The position numbers and the translations under genes were made by a program. The notes beneath the pieces were generated by a model. The model was not told the origin of the DNA, did no database searches, and saw nothing but the letters and a program-made list of their open reading frames with translations. From Euglena gracilis (lineage: Eukaryota > Euglenida > Euglenophyceae > Euglenales), in the NCBI GenBank assembly GCA_039621445.1, contig CP154955.1, positions 41,362,426 to 41,426,425 of the forward strand: DNA of 64,000 nucleotides, in the 5' to 3' direction. Each line of letters opens with the position of its first letter. Position 1 is the stretch's first letter. Below, piece after piece: positions 61,395 through 64,000 of the stretch.

Positions 61395-63533
61395 GTGCAT
61401 GCGCGCTTGTGGCGATATTGGTCGCGACATACCAACGCACTTCTTAAATGGACGCACCCTCCCCCAAAACTTATCCCGGATGTGGTAGAGAAAATCCTCC
61501 GCGATGAAGCGCGAGGAGCTCTCCTCATACCCGTCAATCCGAATGCGGATTGGTTTCACCAACTATCCTATGTGTGTTTTCATTGGTGGGATTTACCCGC
61601 TGATGTACCACTATTTGAGGATTTTTGTGGTATATTATTACCACCTGTTAAAGAAATCATTTTTCGCGCTTGTTTCTTTGAAGCATTCGGAATACCCGAT
61701 TTGTGTGAGCGAAGATACCTTGGTACTAATGGGGATGCCACACCCTCAACGCAGACTTCTGCGGTTATTGAGAGTGCTGACCAACACCCCAAGTCTGTTG
61801 ACTATTGTTCACGAATCACTCGCGAATTCCATGGTGTACTGGATAATCCAGTTTACGCCTGCGACATCGACCCCGCGATTCGCGGTCCGTTCGGTGTTTG
61901 CAAAATCGAGCTCAAGGATGGCGCTAAACCTATGCACCGGAAATTCTTCCGTTGCTCGGGTGAACGCGAACAGGCTCTCAACGAGATGATTGAGAAGCTC
62001 ATCCAGCGGAAGTGGATTATCCCTTCCAAGAGCGAGTGGACATCACAAGCTTTTGTGGTGCCCAAACCCGCTGACCAGTCTGGTCAGAAGAAGTGGAGAC
62101 TGGTGCTGGATTACCGGTACCTGAACTCCCAAACGAAGGATGACCCCTTCCCGTTACCGCTGATCGAGGATTTGATCACAAAACAATCGGATAACCGGTT
62201 GTGGTCAATCTTTGATCTGGAAGACGGTTTCCATCAGATGCATTTGCATCCTGATTCGCAACCGTACACGGCATTCGTGACATCCAAGGGTGTGTACCAA
62301 TGGACGGTACTCCCCATGGGTGTTAAGAATGGCCCAGCCATGTTTCAACGCATGATCCAGTGGGTTTTGCGCGATTTACCGTTTGCTCTGGTGTACATCG
62401 ATGATGTACTGGTGGGAACCCAACCGCCATCCGCGAAATCGGGCGAGGATATCCTCGACCCGCATTATCGCGATGTGCGCGCGGTATTATCCGCGTTCCA
62501 AAAGCATGTGCTTTTTGTGAAGGGTTCCAAAATGCACCTGTTTCGCAAAATTATTAAGTTTTGCGGACACATCCTGAGCAACGGGCAGCGTAAAGCCGCA
62601 CCCAGTAAGATGGAGGCCATTAAGAAATGGACTCCTGAGGTCATTAAGACCTTAACGCATTTAAAGGGATTTTTGGGATTAGCCCAATATTACGCGATTT
62701 ACATGAAAGATTTCGCGAAAATCGCGGTACCCCTAACCCGACAACTCAAAAATCGGACACCCGATAACGCAAAAGTCATTTGGGATGACCAAATGCGCGA
62801 GGCCTTGAATAAAATCAAGGACTTGCTCCTCGAGAACGTGGTTCTCGATATCGCGGATCCATACAAACCGTATGTCCTGGAGGTCGACAGCAGCGATTAC
62901 GCTGTTGGCGGGGTTCTTAGCCAGCATAATGCGGCGAATGAACTCCGACCTGTGGCTTTCTTCAGCAGGAAGCTACAGGGCGACAACGGGAAAGGACAGG
63001 TTAAATGGAGCATTCGCGAAAAGGAGACATATGCCATTGTGCTAATTCTCCAGAAATTCCGCAGCTGGATAGCCAGCAGCTTGGTCCAGATACTAGTGTT
63101 GACGGATCATGAGAGCCTTCAACACTGGTATACCGAGGACCTGAACAAGGCCATGTCATCAGTTGGCAGAAGATGCCGATGGCATGAGTTCTTGAGCCAG
63201 TTTAACCTGGTGGTAGTTTATACCCCAGGTCATACGCAAAAAGTTGCGGATCCTCTCAGCCGAGCCCCCTGGTATTATCCTGGGAACCCGGATGAGGGTG
63301 ATGCGACTTTTCATGGCAGCCATGAGGCTGACCAGTTCGCACGTCGATCCGACGCTGCGGACAACATGCTCGATTCACTACCGGTTTCCCGGGTGTATCG
63401 CAGCATCGCCATTTCACCATTGCGTGGAAGGCGCCGGCGTGGACGCACTGCCGGACCCCGTCGCATTACGCGTACGGAAACTCCTACCCCCCTATTTTTC
63501 CGCGAATGGGATTATTCGCGTGACCCTATATAG
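61395..63533 (+). CDS. pol: Family G reverse transcriptase and RNase H, intact
   Basis: 712 residues. RT at about 160-450: KSEWTSQAFVVPKP, WRLVLDYRYLN, SIFDLEDGFHQM with D274, YIDD at 334-337. RNase H at about 490-625: LEVDSS with D498, EKETYAI with E544, LTDHES with D571, VADPLSR with D619. The tail is a linker to integrase. The first in-frame codon after the upstream TAA was used as left border, since the real protein is probably made from the polyprotein. The frame ends at TAG 63531-63533, where the integrase frame has taken over. Confidence 0.92.
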   Translation: MHARLWRYWSRHTNALLKWTHPPPKLIPDVVEKILRDEARGALLIPVNPNADWFHQLSYVCFHWWDLPADVPLFEDFCGILLPPVKEIIFRACFFEAFGIPDLCERRYLGTNGDATPSTQTSAVIESADQHPKSVDYCSRITREFHGVLDNPVYACDIDPAIRGPFGVCKIELKDGAKPMHRKFFRCSGEREQALNEMIEKLIQRKWIIPSKSEWTSQAFVVPKPADQSGQKKWRLVLDYRYLNSQTKDDPFPLPLIEDLITKQSDNRLWSIFDLEDGFHQMHLHPDSQPYTAFVTSKGVYQWTVLPMGVKNGPAMFQRMIQWVLRDLPFALVYIDDVLVGTQPPSAKSGEDILDPHYRDVRAVLSAFQKHVLFVKGSKMHLFRKIIKFCGHILSNGQRKAAPSKMEAIKKWTPEVIKTLTHLKGFLGLAQYYAIYMKDFAKIAVPLTRQLKNRTPDNAKVIWDDQMREALNKIKDLLLENVVLDIADPYKPYVLEVDSSDYAVGGVLSQHNAANELRPVAFFSRKLQGDNGKGQVKWSIREKETYAIVLILQKFRSWIASSLVQILVLTDHESLQHWYTEDLNKAMSSVGRRCRWHEFLSQFNLVVVYTPGHTQKVADPLSRAPWYYPGNPDEGDATFHGSHEADQFARRSDAADNMLDSLPVSRVYRSIAISPLRGRRRRGRTAGPRRITRTETPTPLFFREWDYSRDPI

Positions 63534-64000
63534 TACCATTGTGAATAGACTTCGTAATGGTGAATCCATAGAGAATTACTCTCTATCACCATTGCGGCTT
63601 ATTTTCCGGAATGATTCTGGTTATAAATATTGTATACCCCAAGACCTGGTTGATGATGTGATTTTGAGCTATCACAACCATGGTCACCCTGGGGCCCCCA
63701 AACTTCTTTCACTAGTGGGTCGCAGATATTGCACAACCCTGAGTGAAAAAGATTTATATTCGCGCTGTTTGCGAATTTCGCAACGGTGCCAAATTTGTCA
63801 GGCTGTGAAACCGCGCAGAGGTACCCCCCCCTGGTACGATGGACTTTTTCCCCGTACCACCTGACATTTTTACGTCCCTCTGCATGGATTTTCTCGAACT
63901 TGAACCTTGCAAAGGATCAGATGACAAAATTTACGATTACGTTTTTGTTGTCGTCTGTCGGCTGAGTGGGTACATAGTAGCCATTCCATGCCGGAAAGCA
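63470..64000 (+). pseudogene. pol: Family G integrase, N-terminal part, cut by window edge
   Basis: The zinc domain reads CIPQDLVDDVILSYHNHGHPG with HX3H, then CLRISQRCQICQ with CX2C. After a shift near 63860, MDFLELEPCKGSDDKIYDYV gives the first catalytic Asp, followed by VVCRLSGYIVAIP at the edge. It is out of frame with RT-RNase H through an indel near 63480. The rest of the core lies outside. Confidence 0.85.

Larger units (their letters stand above)
55390..64000 (+). mobile_element. Family G Ty3/gypsy element, truncated by the window edge
   Basis: The order is short LTR, tRNA-Met-like primer site, Gag with coiled coil, capsid, nucleocapsid with two zinc knuckles, protease, a Cys-containing spacer, RT-RNase H and integrase start. 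It has no methyltransferase. RT-RNase H is intact. A few single stops and shifts occur in gag and around protease. It gives the reference for the old G fragments in this window. Confidence 0.85.

Overview
The window is a eukaryotic stretch made almost entirely of nested and rearranged Ty3/gypsy-type LTR retrotransposons. There is no operon structure, ribosomal RNA or recognisable host gene. Chromodomain integrases, long LTRs and nested insertions point to a large, transposon-rich nuclear genome. An alga or other protist is plausible, but the sequence does not fix the lineage.

Three element families can be told apart. Family M1 has LTRs of about 1.1 kb and a gag-pol with a cytosine-C5 DNA methyltransferase-like (C5-MTase) domain and a chromodomain. 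Element I (592-13505, +) is a near-complete but decayed copy, and there are LTR copies at 37731-38763 (-) and 39551-40675 (-). Family M2 has LTRs of about 0.7-0.86 kb and a pol with two methyltransferase-like domains ahead of the protease: a compact C5-MTase and a Dam-like domain with an NPPW motif. Its members are element II (14877-23515, +, decayed), element III (23516 to about 36755, -, the best preserved), an inverted copy of part of II (41893-48360, -), and a 3' part with LTR at 48361-51300 (+). Family G has no methyltransferase. Old fragments lie at 1-591, 13506-14770, 38764-39550 and 51345-52162, and a better copy runs from 55390 off the right edge.

Layout: 1-591 G integrase fragment; 592-13505 element I inside it; 13506-14876 G remnants; 14877-23515 element II; 23516-36755 element III, inserted in reverse into II; 36755-39353 an inverted duplicate of 1-2600; 39354-41892 a G fragment, an M1 LTR, a 3'UTR piece flipped on itself, and a tRNA-like spot; 41893-48360 an inverted duplicate of 14998-21462; 48361-51300 M2 integrase, chromodomain and 3' LTR; 51301-55389 G remnants, a four-copy short repeat and a reverse-strand DIRS-like RT piece; 55390-64000 the G element.

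The most notable system is M2 element III. It is a chromodomain LTR retrotransposon whose gag and pol share one reading frame separated by single UAG codons. Pol begins with a C5 cytosine methyltransferase followed by a Dam-like domain, then protease, RT, RNase H and integrase. A separate sense-strand ORF with a zinc-ribbon-like cluster and a zinc knuckle lies between the chromodomain and the 3' LTR. The gag-pol UAG keeps its position and downstream context in element II, which suggests a functional readthrough stop. Reading (chromodomain) and writing (methyltransferase) of chromatin marks in one element is an inference from these domains.
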